Shown here: piece after piece, positions 16,201 to 21,749 of the stretch
Numbering within the stretch: the stretch's first letter is position 1
How the letters are laid out: the number at the start of each line of letters is the position of its first letter
Source of the DNA: Bacteroidales bacterium UBA5342
GTDB taxonomy: Bacteria > Bacteroidota > Bacteroidia > Bacteroidales > UBA5342
Reading direction: 5' to 3'
Assembly (NCBI GenBank): GCA_002408065.1
Contig: DHQI01000123.1
Span: 10,395-32,143, forward strand
DNA: 21,749 bases
The notes under the pieces: model-generated
The model's database searches: none
What the model was told of the DNA's origin: nothing
The model's input: the letters and a program-made list of their open reading frames with translations, nothing else
Program-made: the position numbers and the translations under genes

Positions 16201-18661
16201 TGGCACTACCAGTACCGAAGCTAATCCGGTGCACCAATATAGCACGGTAGGTACTTTCGATGTCACGCTTACTGCAAGCAATGCTTACGGTATAGATGTA
16301 GTTACGAAAGAAGATTACATTACTATCACTTCTTCTACAGCTATCGTGACCTTCCTATCTTGGGACAATACCTTGCTGAAGGTTGATACCGTAAAAATTG
16401 GTGAGGATGCGACAGCTCCTGTAGCCCCGGAGCGAGATGGCTACTACTTTACAGGATGGAGCGAAGGCATTACTAATGTGACTACAGATTATTCGGTAGT
16501 AGCTCAGTACGAAGAGATTCGTTATGTGGTAACTTATGCCGACTGGGATGGAAGTGTTTTGCAAAGCGATACTGTTTTGCCTAATACTTGGGTTAATGCT
16601 CCTTTTGGTAGTCTAGAACGCGATGGTTTTAGTTTTGAAGGATGGGGAACTTATTCTTATAAAGCAATTAGCGATACTGTATTTACGGCCCAATACGATA
16701 TTCTTAGATATGAAGTTATCTTCCGTAATAGCGATTGGACAGTGTTAAAAACCGATACCGTTGATCACGGAAGCGCTGTTGTTCCACCTGCAGTTCCTGA
16801 ACGTGAAGGTTATACTTTTACAGGCTGGGATTTACAAGGAAGCGAAAAGGCTACAAATTTAGATAGCGTAATATCATATATTGTTGCTTTTGCAGAATTT
16901 GAGAAAGCGCAATACGCTGTCACTTTCGCAGACTGGGATAGCACGGTGATAAAAGTTGACAGTGTAGAGTATCAGCAACATGCTACTGCTCCACAATACC
17001 CTGCTCGCGATGGTCATACCTTCACGGGTTGGGGAGTTTCCTATAATAATGTGAAGTCAGACCTAATGGTTATTGCACAGTATAGCGTCAACAGCTATCA
17101 AGTGTCTTTTGTAGATTGGGATGCAAGTTCGCTGAAAGTAGATGATGTAGATTACGGTACAGCAGCTACAGCGCCAAGCAATCCAGAACGCGAAGGTTAT
17201 ACCTTTACAGGGTGGGATGCTGCTTATGATAGCATCATTGCTGATGTGACCATCACTGCTGAATATGAAATAAACACCTACACTATCACTTTTCAAGATT
17301 GGGATAGTACAGTATTATTCACAGACAGTGTGGACTATGGCGGTTCAGCCACTGCACCAACTAATCCAGAACGTGAAAACTACACCTTCACAGGATGGGA
17401 CGTAGAGTTTAGCAATATTTCATCTGACTTGACCGTTACAGCGCAATATAGCATCAATAGCTTTGTGGTGATTTTTGCAGACTGGAATGGCCTAATTCTT
17501 AAAGAAGAAGAGGTCAACTTCGGTTCAGAAGCCACTGCACCTACTAATCCAGAACGCGATGGTTACACCTTTACAGGTTGGGATGTAGCTTATGATAGCA
17601 TTGTTGCAGAAGTGACCATCACTGCTGAATATGTAATCAACACCTATGCAGTCACTTTCCAAGATTGGGACGGCACTGTGCTCGTCACAGACAGTGTAGA
17701 GTATGGCAATGCAGCAACAGTACCTGCTGCTCCTGAGCGTGAGCATTATACTTTTACAGGATGGGATGTAGATTTCACAGTTGTTACTAATGATGTGACC
17801 GTAACAGCACAGTATAGCATCCATCGCTATTTGGTGATTTTTTCTGACTGGGATGGCTTTATTCTCAAAGAAGAAGAGGTGGGCTTTGGTTCTGCTGCTA
17901 TAGCACCAAGCAATCCAGAACGCGAAGGCTACACATTCACTGGATGGGATGCTGCTTATGATAGCATTATTGCTGATGTAACTATTACTGCTCAATATGC
18001 TATTAATCGTTATGATGTTAACTTCAAAGACTGGGATGGTGTTTTATTGAAATCAGAAACGGTAGAACACGGCTCATCTGCTACAGCACCATCAGATCCA
18101 AGCAGAGCGGGTTACTGGTTCATTGGCTGGGATGTTGCTTTTGATAATGTAAGAAGCGCTATCACCGTTACAGCTCAATACAAGCAAGCCAAGTATGTAG
18201 TAAGTTTCAATATTACTGATGGAGGTTCTCCAATCGTAGGAGCAGAACTCGCATTCCAAGGATTAGCGGCACAAACTAGTGATGCTGCAGGTCAGGTTGT
18301 TCTTAGCGATTCTCTAACGATAGGTACTTATAGCTACAGCATCACAGCAGATGGCTATGCGCCAGTTGATAGTACTATTGCTTTGGCTTCTGATACACTT
18401 ATCTCAATTGAGATGAATGCTGTTAGCGGATTGAGAGATTATCAGTTGACGACATTAGAGCTTTATCCAAACCCTGCCACAACAAGTGTAATCATTACAG
18501 GCGTGGCGGGAGAAGAGATTGTCGTTTACGACCTCTCAGGAAACGAAGTGCTACGTCACTTAGCTATTTCAGAGAACGAAAAACTTAACATTAGTAGCCT
18601 GAAACAAGGTGTTTACTTCGTAAAAGCTGAGACTGCTATTTGTAAGTTGGTAGTAGAGTAA
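13262..18661 (+). CDS. Exported multidomain protein: three cohesin-like domains, Ig-like domains, PKD, ten Listeria-Bacteroides repeats, T9SS tail
   Basis: This 1799-aa protein has a signal peptide (1-23, ending AYA). Cohesin-like domains lie at about 24-155, 236-357 and 438-568. Each has a GDTI-V-PVY-type opening strand (NEIYDLPVFV in the third), a S-x-x-x-x-YS/YD strand, and an FNE motif near its end. They alternate with two Big_2-type Ig-like domains (about 157-233 and 359-436, each with a G-T/K-x-R-V/I end). CARDB/Ig-like segments follow (about 571-940), then a PKD domain (about 942-1026) with WNFGDG and HQYSTVGTFDVTL. Ten Listeria-Bacteroides (Flg_new/InlB-B type) repeats occupy 1027-1643, each with a WD-x-x-x-L-K core and EREGYTFTGWD. 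A carboxypeptidase-regulatory-like sandwich (about 1644-1720) precedes the type A T9SS tail (about 1730-1799, ELYPNP ... GVYFVKAE). It has no enzyme motif; a scaffold or adhesin role is inferred. It follows the dockerin-containing gene by 73 bases and ends at a strong terminator. Confidence 0.87.
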   Translation: MNKLIKNSTCFLFLLLFSWTAYAQKMHYRIPDQSMVFGDTITVPIYADSTFTGKEVRSFSMKVTYSTSYFEVLGVESDGTISGQGSVSAHVKENGYLFIAGAKGGLYEGDGEFCRIKVRALQSRGSSISISSNFSDTYFNEGGSTVTVESGYISVAAPPSISLSPSYSTMLIGDSVQLSVYGDKTGPVSYTVEDQTVGRVSESGKFFALKPGNTRIIAVDSVGTTVRSGNFKVLGYRLSTANDLRAYPGDTISVPVYTTDISGQGVMSGSFSLAYSTSVLDFVGVNASDCMLEGSSTHASVRDSRVYTAFATTQPLEGKGTLLNLEFVVLSSSSTSLGFYDLLFNESLGGLSVSGYFRGNSFSTIYLSPNGTIMYSGDKLKLTASNGIAPFRYSVDNEEIASVNDNGILTAIQGGKVRVSVEDSVGACTTSNYFTIYDTKIEIPDTTGPVNEIYDLPVFVDDIPDHLGVRSLQMELTYDSLELRFVEVVQKETLTEGWSFFKSMNDSKLKLAAAGTSSFNEKGVLFYLRFHLKDEMSLNETEYISVDNCFFNEGSPSLKTENGSIRAVKSKDLGISHITSPMSDCEHSSLEYVQATIANYGYVDYEIGDTILSSVRLDYGTTYTDTIVLKEVLKSGESMEYRYSQPFDLSAIKRYRVECRTLLSSTYDGNTSNNYKSVRVDTYGKLDIDLGEDIAVAIGDTFSIAFTSQFDSCVWSQGDANVNEISYVLKSLETDTIWVKAYNAYGCESVDTVIVRARPSVKVTSDEYDICVGEFAIFRATASAAGNNPTYAWLLNGEVLDDETADTLALSSLVSSDEIQCMLSFDSISIADEVYTKISSDIISIVVIPNLMPNVVISINPNMMENDSILGFIAKASNAGASPRYNWMINGTAIGVTTDTATFSDLQQGVEVSCEITMSSEVECYTILKDTSNIVLADYNRTAPEVAFSANKQTGVDSLIVSFANSSMGTYPSYEWNFGDGTTSTEANPVHQYSTVGTFDVTLTASNAYGIDVVTKEDYITITSSTAIVTFLSWDNTLLKVDTVKIGEDATAPVAPERDGYYFTGWSEGITNVTTDYSVVAQYEEIRYVVTYADWDGSVLQSDTVLPNTWVNAPFGSLERDGFSFEGWGTYSYKAISDTVFTAQYDILRYEVIFRNSDWTVLKTDTVDHGSAVVPPAVPEREGYTFTGWDLQGSEKATNLDSVISYIVAFAEFEKAQYAVTFADWDSTVIKVDSVEYQQHATAPQYPARDGHTFTGWGVSYNNVKSDLMVIAQYSVNSYQVSFVDWDASSLKVDDVDYGTAATAPSNPEREGYTFTGWDAAYDSIIADVTITAEYEINTYTITFQDWDSTVLFTDSVDYGGSATAPTNPERENYTFTGWDVEFSNISSDLTVTAQYSINSFVVIFADWNGLILKEEEVNFGSEATAPTNPERDGYTFTGWDVAYDSIVAEVTITAEYVINTYAVTFQDWDGTVLVTDSVEYGNAATVPAAPEREHYTFTGWDVDFTVVTNDVTVTAQYSIHRYLVIFSDWDGFILKEEEVGFGSAAIAPSNPEREGYTFTGWDAAYDSIIADVTITAQYAINRYDVNFKDWDGVLLKSETVEHGSSATAPSDPSRAGYWFIGWDVAFDNVRSAITVTAQYKQAKYVVSFNITDGGSPIVGAELAFQGLAAQTSDAAGQVVLSDSLTIGTYSYSITADGYAPVDSTIALASDTLISIEMNAVSGLRDYQLTTLELYPNPATTSVIITGVAGEEIVVYDLSGNEVLRHLAISENEKLNISSLKQGVYFVKAETAICKLVVE
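16340..18190 (+). repeat. Ten tandem coding repeats, seven of exactly 183 bases
   Basis: Repeat units begin at 16340, 16520, 16706, 16910, 17093, 17276, 17459, 17642, 17825 and 18008. The last seven are each 183 bases (61 codons); the first three are 180, 186 and 204 and more divergent. Units alternate in type: 6 resembles 8 and 7 resembles 9. So 17276-17641 and 17642-18007 form a duplicated 366-base dimer. Near-identical stretches in units 5 and 9 (AAYDSIIADVTITA) point to recombination between copies. They encode the Listeria-Bacteroides repeats of the 1799-aa protein. Confidence 0.9.
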
Positions 18662-18701
18662 CTCTCCCCTTTATTAGGTTCTCTTATTGATAACTGAAAT
18701 C

Positions 18702-18740
18702 AGAGATCGCCCGGAAAGCCCGTGGCGGTCTCTTTTCTTT
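18702..18740 (+). terminator. Terminator of the triple-cohesin gene
   Basis: AGAGATCGCC (18702-18711) pairs with GGCGGTCTCT (18724-18733), 10 bp with one G-U, and the loop can form an inner CGG/CCG pairing. It is followed by TTTCTTT. It lies 40 bases after the stop at 18661. Confidence 0.85.
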
Positions 18741-18792
18741 TACATACTGAGGTTTTCACGCCAAGTGAAGCTCTTTGATGAGAGCTTAAGCC

Positions 18793-18886
18793 CTCAGTGG
18801 CCCTCCGTGCTTCTCTGTGGAAATTGTGTGATAGCTGATTTAGTTATATCACAGAATGAAACGGAGAAGCACGAAGCTCCACAGAG
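18793..18886. repeat. 94-base imperfect palindrome of unknown type
   Basis: The arms 18793-18818 and 18861-18886 are inverted copies matching at 21 of 26 positions, sharing CGTGCTTCTC. Inside them TGTGATA (18827-18833) pairs with TATCACA (18847-18853), so nearly the whole element can fold into one long hairpin. The arm, with its CTCAGTGG...CTCTGTGG rhythm, resembles dispersed intergenic repeats I have seen in other bacterial genomes. It may be a small non-autonomous mobile or REP-type element; no transposase is present. Confidence 0.55.
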
Positions 18887-19092
18887 TGAAATCTCGTTTT
18901 GTTATAAAAGGTTGTTGTACTAAGGTAAGCATTGTTGTCTTTATTAAGAGGCAGTTTGAAGTACAATGTATCCTTTTTTTAAATGATATATAAGTTTTTT
19001 AATATTAGCAAATTTGCTTTCCCAGGTTTTTCTCAAAATGTCGACATTAGATTCGCTCGCTAAAAAAGATTGTACACGGCATTCTTTTTTCT

Positions 19093-19178
19093 ATGGCACA
19101 AACCCCGGGTTACGCTCAGCTCACCCGGGGTTATTCAAATTGAACCCACTACGGGGTTCTACTTTTGTTTTTTGCCAT
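19093..19178. repeat. REP-like tandem hairpins
   Basis: Hairpin one pairs AACCCCGGGT (19101-19110) with ACCCGGGGTT (19123-19132), a perfect 10-bp stem with a 12-base loop. Hairpin two pairs GAACCC (19142-19147) with GGGTTC (19154-19159). The pair is framed by the inverted hexamers ATGGCA (19093-19098) and TGCCAT (19173-19178). The GC-rich stems stand out in an AT-rich spacer and resemble REP or IS200-like end structures. No RAYT-type transposase gene is in the window. Confidence 0.6.
19160..19167 (+). promoter_or_regulatory. Candidate upstream promoter for grpE
   Basis: TACTTTTG fits TAnnTTTG and lies directly after the second REP-like hairpin, with TTG at 19140-19142 a short 17 bases upstream. 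It would give a leader of about 90 bases before the grpE ATG at 19263. Confidence 0.3.
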
Positions 19179-19200
19179 TATGTCACTCCATCACACTATG

Positions 19201-19221
19201 GCCTTAGGTTTGTACTAAGGC
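19201..19221. promoter_or_regulatory. Palindrome overlapping a -7 element before grpE, candidate operator
   Basis: GCCTTAG (19201-19207) and CTAAGGC (19215-19221) form a perfect 7-bp inverted repeat with a 7-base spacer. TAGGTTTG (19205-19212), a match to the -7 consensus TAnnTTTG, lies within it, 50 bases before the grpE start. A repressor bound there would cover the promoter. The sequence is not the CIRCE element of HrcA. No convincing -33 element is found at standard spacing. Confidence 0.4.
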
Positions 19222-19262
19222 TGAGCATTAATTTTGAATAAAACAAAAAACACAATATAATC

Positions 19263-19868
19263 ATGGCGTCTAAAAAAGAAAAGGCAAAAGCCGAAGAGGT
19301 CAAAGAAGAAGTACCTGTAGAGGAAGTTTCTGTGGAGGAAGTAGAAAACGAAGAAGTAGTTGAGGAACAGGAGGAAGAGGTTTCGGAAGAAACCACCGAA
19401 GAGGAAAAAGAGGAAAAGGATGATCTGACTCTTGCTCTGGAAAAAGCCGCAGAGTTGAGCGACAAAAATCTGCGTTTACAGGCGGAGTTTGATAACTACC
19501 GTAAGCGAACTTTAAAAGAGAAAATGGAATTGACCAAAACGGCTGGCGAAAAGCTGATTAAAGACATTCTGCCGGTGATGGATGATTTTGAGCGAGCCAT
19601 GGGGACCTTGGATAGTGCAGAAGATATAGATGCTGTTAAAGAAGGATTGCATCTGATTTATAATAAGTTTGAAGGCTTTCTTAAACAAAACGGAGTAGGG
19701 GCTATTTCTACTGAAGATGGTGAGTTTGACACAGAATTGCACGAGGCCATTACACAAATACCTGCGCCTAGCGAAGATATGAAAGGTAAAATTATCGATT
19801 GTGTACAGAAAGGATATAAACTAAACGATAAAGTGATTCGTCATTCTAAAGTGGTAGTAGGCGCTTAA
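19263..19868 (+). CDS. grpE: GrpE, nucleotide exchange factor for DnaK
   Basis: This 201-aa protein is the cofactor that releases ADP from the Hsp70 chaperone DnaK and resets its cycle in the cytoplasm. The N-terminal 58 residues are a low-complexity Glu/Val/Lys tail, longer than in many GrpE proteins and probably disordered. A long helix follows (about 59-110) with the family's LQAEFDNYRKRT and LLPVMDDFERA-like motifs (here ILPVMDDFERAM). The C-terminal beta domain ends with HEAITQIPAPSEDMKG and GYKLNDKVIRHSKVVVG, the GrpE signature region. It is followed 90 bases later by dnaJ, the usual chaperone pairing, while dnaK is not in the window. Regulation may involve the palindrome at 19201-19221. 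Confidence 0.95.
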   Translation: MASKKEKAKAEEVKEEVPVEEVSVEEVENEEVVEEQEEEVSEETTEEEKEEKDDLTLALEKAAELSDKNLRLQAEFDNYRKRTLKEKMELTKTAGEKLIKDILPVMDDFERAMGTLDSAEDIDAVKEGLHLIYNKFEGFLKQNGVGAISTEDGEFDTELHEAITQIPAPSEDMKGKIIDCVQKGYKLNDKVIRHSKVVVGA

Positions 19869-19898
19869 CATACATTGTCACTTCGTCATAAAAAGACC

Positions 19899-19941
19899 TA
19901 GGCATGGCTGACAAAACGACTCTGTTTTGTTGTCAGGCCTA
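19899..19941 (+). promoter_or_regulatory. Imperfect hairpin between grpE and dnaJ
   Basis: TAGGC (19899-19903) pairs with GCCTA (19937-19941), and inside it CTGACAAAAC pairs with GTTTTGTTGTCAG with a 3-base bulge. The loop is GACTCT. No T-run follows, so it is unlikely to be an intrinsic terminator. It may influence mRNA stability or the relative expression of grpE and dnaJ. Confidence 0.4.
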
Positions 19942-19958
19942 AATTATATTGTAAAGCT

Positions 19959-21116
19959 ATGTCAAAAAGAGATTACTATGAGGTGCTGGGAGTTGCCAAA
20001 GGGGCTTCTGATGCCGAGATAAAAAAAGCTTATCGTAAGAAGGCTATTCAGTTTCATCCGGATAAGAATCCGGGAGACAAACAGGCTGAAGAGAATTTTA
20101 AAGAAGCTGCTGAGGCTTATGAAGTACTGAGCGATCCGCAAAAGAAGCAACGCTATGATCAGTTTGGGCACGCCGGAATGGGTGGTGCTGCTGGTGGTGG
20201 CTTTGGCGGCGGAGGTTTCTCCAATATGGAAGATATCTTCAGCGCATTTGGCGATATCTTTGGCGGTCACTTTGGCGGTGGTGGTTTTGGCGGCGGCTTT
20301 GGTGGCAGTAGCCGTGGCCGTACCCGCCAAAATCGTGGCTCTAACCTGCGCGTTAAGGTGAAGTTGAGCCTTGAAGATATTGCCAATGGTGTAGAAAAAA
20401 CCATTAAGGTCAATAAATACGTCGCGTGTAAGCACTGTGGTGGCTCTGGTGCCGAAGGCAATGCTACCGAGACCTGTCATACCTGCCACGGTACTGGTCA
20501 GGTGACACAGATTCGCAATACGATGTTGGGGCAGATGCAAACAGCTTCGGTGTGTCCTACCTGCCAAGGCGAAGGGAAAATCATTAAAAACAAATGTAAA
20601 CACTGTAGTGGTGAAGGTGTGGTGCGCGAGGCCGAAGAAATAACATTTAATATTCCTGCTGGTGTGATGGAAGGCATGCAGCTTTCTATCAATGGAAAAG
20701 GTAATGCTGCGCGCCGTGGAGGTGTGCCCGGCGATCTTTTAGTATACATCGAAGAGGAGGAGCACGAAGAGCTGATTCGCGACGAAAATGACTTGATTTA
20801 TAACCTTATTTTGACAGTACCTGAAGCAATTCTGGGTACTAGTGCTGAAATACCGACAGTAAAAGGTAAAGTGCGTGTGAAAGTAGAAGCAGGGACTCAG
20901 CCGGGTAAAGTGCTGCGTTTGCGTGGTAAGGGCTTACCATCAGTAAATGGTTATGGCAGTGGTGATTTGTTGGTCAATATCAACGTTTATATACCGGAGA
21001 ATACTAGTCGTGAAGAACAAAAAGTACTGGAAAAGCTTAAAGGCTCTGAGAATTTCAAACCATCGAAATCAGCTGCTAAGAGTTTTTTTAAGAAAATGAA
21101 AAACATTTTTGATTAA
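19959..21116 (+). CDS. dnaJ: DnaJ, Hsp40 co-chaperone (type I)
   Basis: DnaJ delivers unfolded polypeptides to DnaK and stimulates its ATPase. This 385-aa protein has the full type I layout. The J domain (about 1-70) has the HPD tripeptide at 33-35. A Gly/Phe-rich region (about 75-130) consists of repeated GGFGG units. The zinc-binding domain has four CxxCxGxG motifs, CKHCGGSG, CHTCHGTG, CPTCQGEG and CKHCSGEG (about 157, 173, 199 and 213). Two beta-barrel substrate-binding domains (from about 220) precede a lysine-rich C-terminus. All zinc cysteines are present, so it should be functional. It lies downstream of grpE and 51 bases upstream of the ferritin start, with no terminator visible in that gap. 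Confidence 0.97.
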   Translation: MSKRDYYEVLGVAKGASDAEIKKAYRKKAIQFHPDKNPGDKQAEENFKEAAEAYEVLSDPQKKQRYDQFGHAGMGGAAGGGFGGGGFSNMEDIFSAFGDIFGGHFGGGGFGGGFGGSSRGRTRQNRGSNLRVKVKLSLEDIANGVEKTIKVNKYVACKHCGGSGAEGNATETCHTCHGTGQVTQIRNTMLGQMQTASVCPTCQGEGKIIKNKCKHCSGEGVVREAEEITFNIPAGVMEGMQLSINGKGNAARRGGVPGDLLVYIEEEEHEELIRDENDLIYNLILTVPEAILGTSAEIPTVKGKVRVKVEAGTQPGKVLRLRGKGLPSVNGYGSGDLLVNINVYIPENTSREEQKVLEKLKGSENFKPSKSAAKSFFKKMKNIFD

Positions 21117-21167
21117 ATTGTGTTTGATACAATAAATGATCGAATATTAAATAAAACACATACAATT

Positions 21168-21674
21168 ATGCTAAACAAAAAAGTAGAAGAAATAATGGTT
21201 GCGCAGATCGAGAAAGAGATGTATTCTGCCAACCTTTACCTGGCTATGGCCTCTTGGGCTGACCGAAACGGATTTAGTGGCGTTACTCAGTGGATGCTGG
21301 CGCAATCTCAGGAAGAAGTAGACCATACCGTTAAATTTGTGAATTATATCAATTCTCGTGGTGGCAAAGCGCTTGTCTCTTCAATAGCAGCCCCTCCGGC
21401 AGATTTTGATAATATTAAAGATCTGTTTGAGAAAACGTTGGCTCATGAAGAGTATGTCTCTTCAACCATTAACAATATTGTTAAAGTGGCGCAGGAAGAG
21501 GGGGATTATACAACTTTGCAATGGATGCAATGGTTTGTGACAGAGCAAATCGAAGAAGAAGAAAGCATTAATAATATTTTGGATAAATTAAAACTCTTAG
21601 GTAATAGTGGCAACTATTATCATTTTGATAATGACATTCTGGGAATGCGTGGCGGAGGTGCTGCGGCTGAATAA
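21168..21674 (+). CDS. ftnA: Ferritin (non-haem, bacterial FtnA type)
   Basis: Ferritin assembles into a 24-subunit shell in the cytoplasm, oxidises Fe(II) and stores it as mineral. I choose the ATG at 21168 (168 aa) over the in-frame ATG at 21120. It yields MLNKKVEEIMVAQIEKEMYS, which aligns with the E. coli FtnA N-terminus, and puts the ferroxidase residues at the FtnA positions: Glu17, Glu50, His53 (QEEVDH), Glu94 (HEE), and Gln127/Glu130 in EQIEEEE. The 16 codons before it (MFDTINDRIL onward) are not family-like. The C-terminal part, LLGNSGNYYHFDNDILGM, matches the family end, followed by a short Gly/Ala tail. It may be read through from dnaJ or use an unrecognised promoter; no TAnnTTTG was seen in the 51-base gap. 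Confidence 0.93.
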   Translation: MLNKKVEEIMVAQIEKEMYSANLYLAMASWADRNGFSGVTQWMLAQSQEEVDHTVKFVNYINSRGGKALVSSIAAPPADFDNIKDLFEKTLAHEEYVSSTINNIVKVAQEEGDYTTLQWMQWFVTEQIEEEESINNILDKLKLLGNSGNYYHFDNDILGMRGGGAAAE

Positions 21675-21700
21675 GCTTGTTTGAAATAACATGTTATAGA

Positions 21701-21734
21701 AAGCCATTCTGTATTGTTCAGGATGGCTTTTTTT
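21701..21734 (+). terminator. Terminator of the ferritin gene
   Basis: AAGCCATTCTG (21701-21711) pairs with CAGGATGGCTT (21719-21729), 11 bp with one G-U pair and a 7-base loop, and is followed by TTTTT. It lies 27 bases after the ferritin stop. Confidence 0.9.
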
Positions 21735-21749
21735 GGTATGTCGGGTATG

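Larger units (their letters stand above)
18741..19262. other. Non-coding spacer rich in inverted repeats
   Basis: No credible protein or RNA gene is visible. Open frames here run through the palindromes and have no recognisable sequence, so they are not called. In order it holds a small perfect hairpin AAGCTCT/AGAGCTT (18768-18787), a 94-base palindrome (18793-18886), an AT-rich stretch with the palindrome AGCAAATTTGCT (about 19008), a REP-like double hairpin (19093-19178), and a palindrome over a -7 element just before grpE (19201-19221). Confidence 0.6.

Noticed and set aside
17525..17995. 156-codon open frame on the minus strand
   Set aside because: It lies entirely antisense to the 183-base coding repeats and repeats with them; its length is a by-product of the repeat composition, and its product looks like no protein family.
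16340..18190. CRISPR-like regular repeats
   Set aside because: Unit length of 183 bases with no spacers and an uninterrupted reading frame shows protein repeats, not a CRISPR array.
18687..18923. 78-codon plus-strand frame after the giant gene
   Set aside because: It runs through the terminator and the 94-base palindrome, with no family-like sequence, so it is not treated as coding.
19014..19241. 75-codon plus-strand frame before grpE
   Set aside because: It spans the REP-like hairpins and the grpE promoter region; the composition is that of non-coding DNA.
19962..20603. 213-codon minus-strand open frame opposite dnaJ
   Set aside because: Antisense to a certain gene; the Ala/Thr-rich product mirrors the Gly/Phe-rich DnaJ codons.
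21120..21167. Ferritin start at the upstream in-frame ATG (21120)
   Set aside because: It begins 3 bases after the dnaJ stop and adds 16 residues without family similarity; the ATG at 21168 restores the FtnA numbering of all ferroxidase residues.

Overview
This window reads as a chromosomal segment of a Bacteroidota bacterium. Three large predicted exported proteins end in type IX secretion (T9SS) type A sorting domains with a YPNP motif. One regulator fuses TPRs, a membrane helix and an AraC-type HTH. Several upstream regions carry TAnnTTTG -7 elements with TTTG/TTG -33 elements and no clear Shine-Dalgarno. The style of the secreted proteins (dockerin, cohesin-like, PKD and Listeria-Bacteroides repeats) would suit a marine or anaerobic Marinilabiliales-type organism, but that placement is inference.

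Layout. 1-1765 holds a secreted cyclophilin-type prolyl isomerase, a 480-base spacer with a near-consensus promoter, and an HU histone-like gene with its terminator. 1766-3652 (minus strand) encodes the TPR/AraC regulator, which converges on HU. A 535-base divergent spacer follows, with two candidate promoters and a 10-bp direct repeat. It leads to an unrecognised 234-aa protein (4188-4892) whose core has higher GC than its neighbours. Then come three T9SS cargo proteins in one direction: a Tyr/Trp-rich repeat protein (4986-7118) with a double-hairpin terminator, a 1970-aa beta-helix protein ending in dockerin, cohesin-like and sorting domains (7276-13188), and a 1799-aa protein with three cohesin-like domains, Ig-like domains, a PKD domain and ten Listeria-Bacteroides-type repeats (13262-18661). 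A 600-base non-coding stretch (18662-19262) contains a terminator, a 94-base palindrome and a REP-like double hairpin. The window closes with the chaperone pair grpE-dnaJ and a ferritin gene with its own terminator.

How the parts may work together. The most interesting unit is the adjacent pair 7276-18661. One protein carries a dockerin-like module and a cohesin-like module; the next carries three cohesin-like modules. Both have signal peptides and T9SS tails. This suggests a cell-surface cohesin-dockerin assembly in which a calcium-loop-rich beta-helix shaft docks onto, or polymerises with, a repeat-rich scaffold. No catalytic domain is recognisable in either protein, so a structural or adhesive role is favoured over a degradative one. 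The TPR/AraC regulator nearby could sense an envelope signal, but nothing in the sequence ties it to this pair. The flanking genes (HU, cyclophilin, GrpE, DnaJ, ferritin) are ordinary housekeeping and stress functions.
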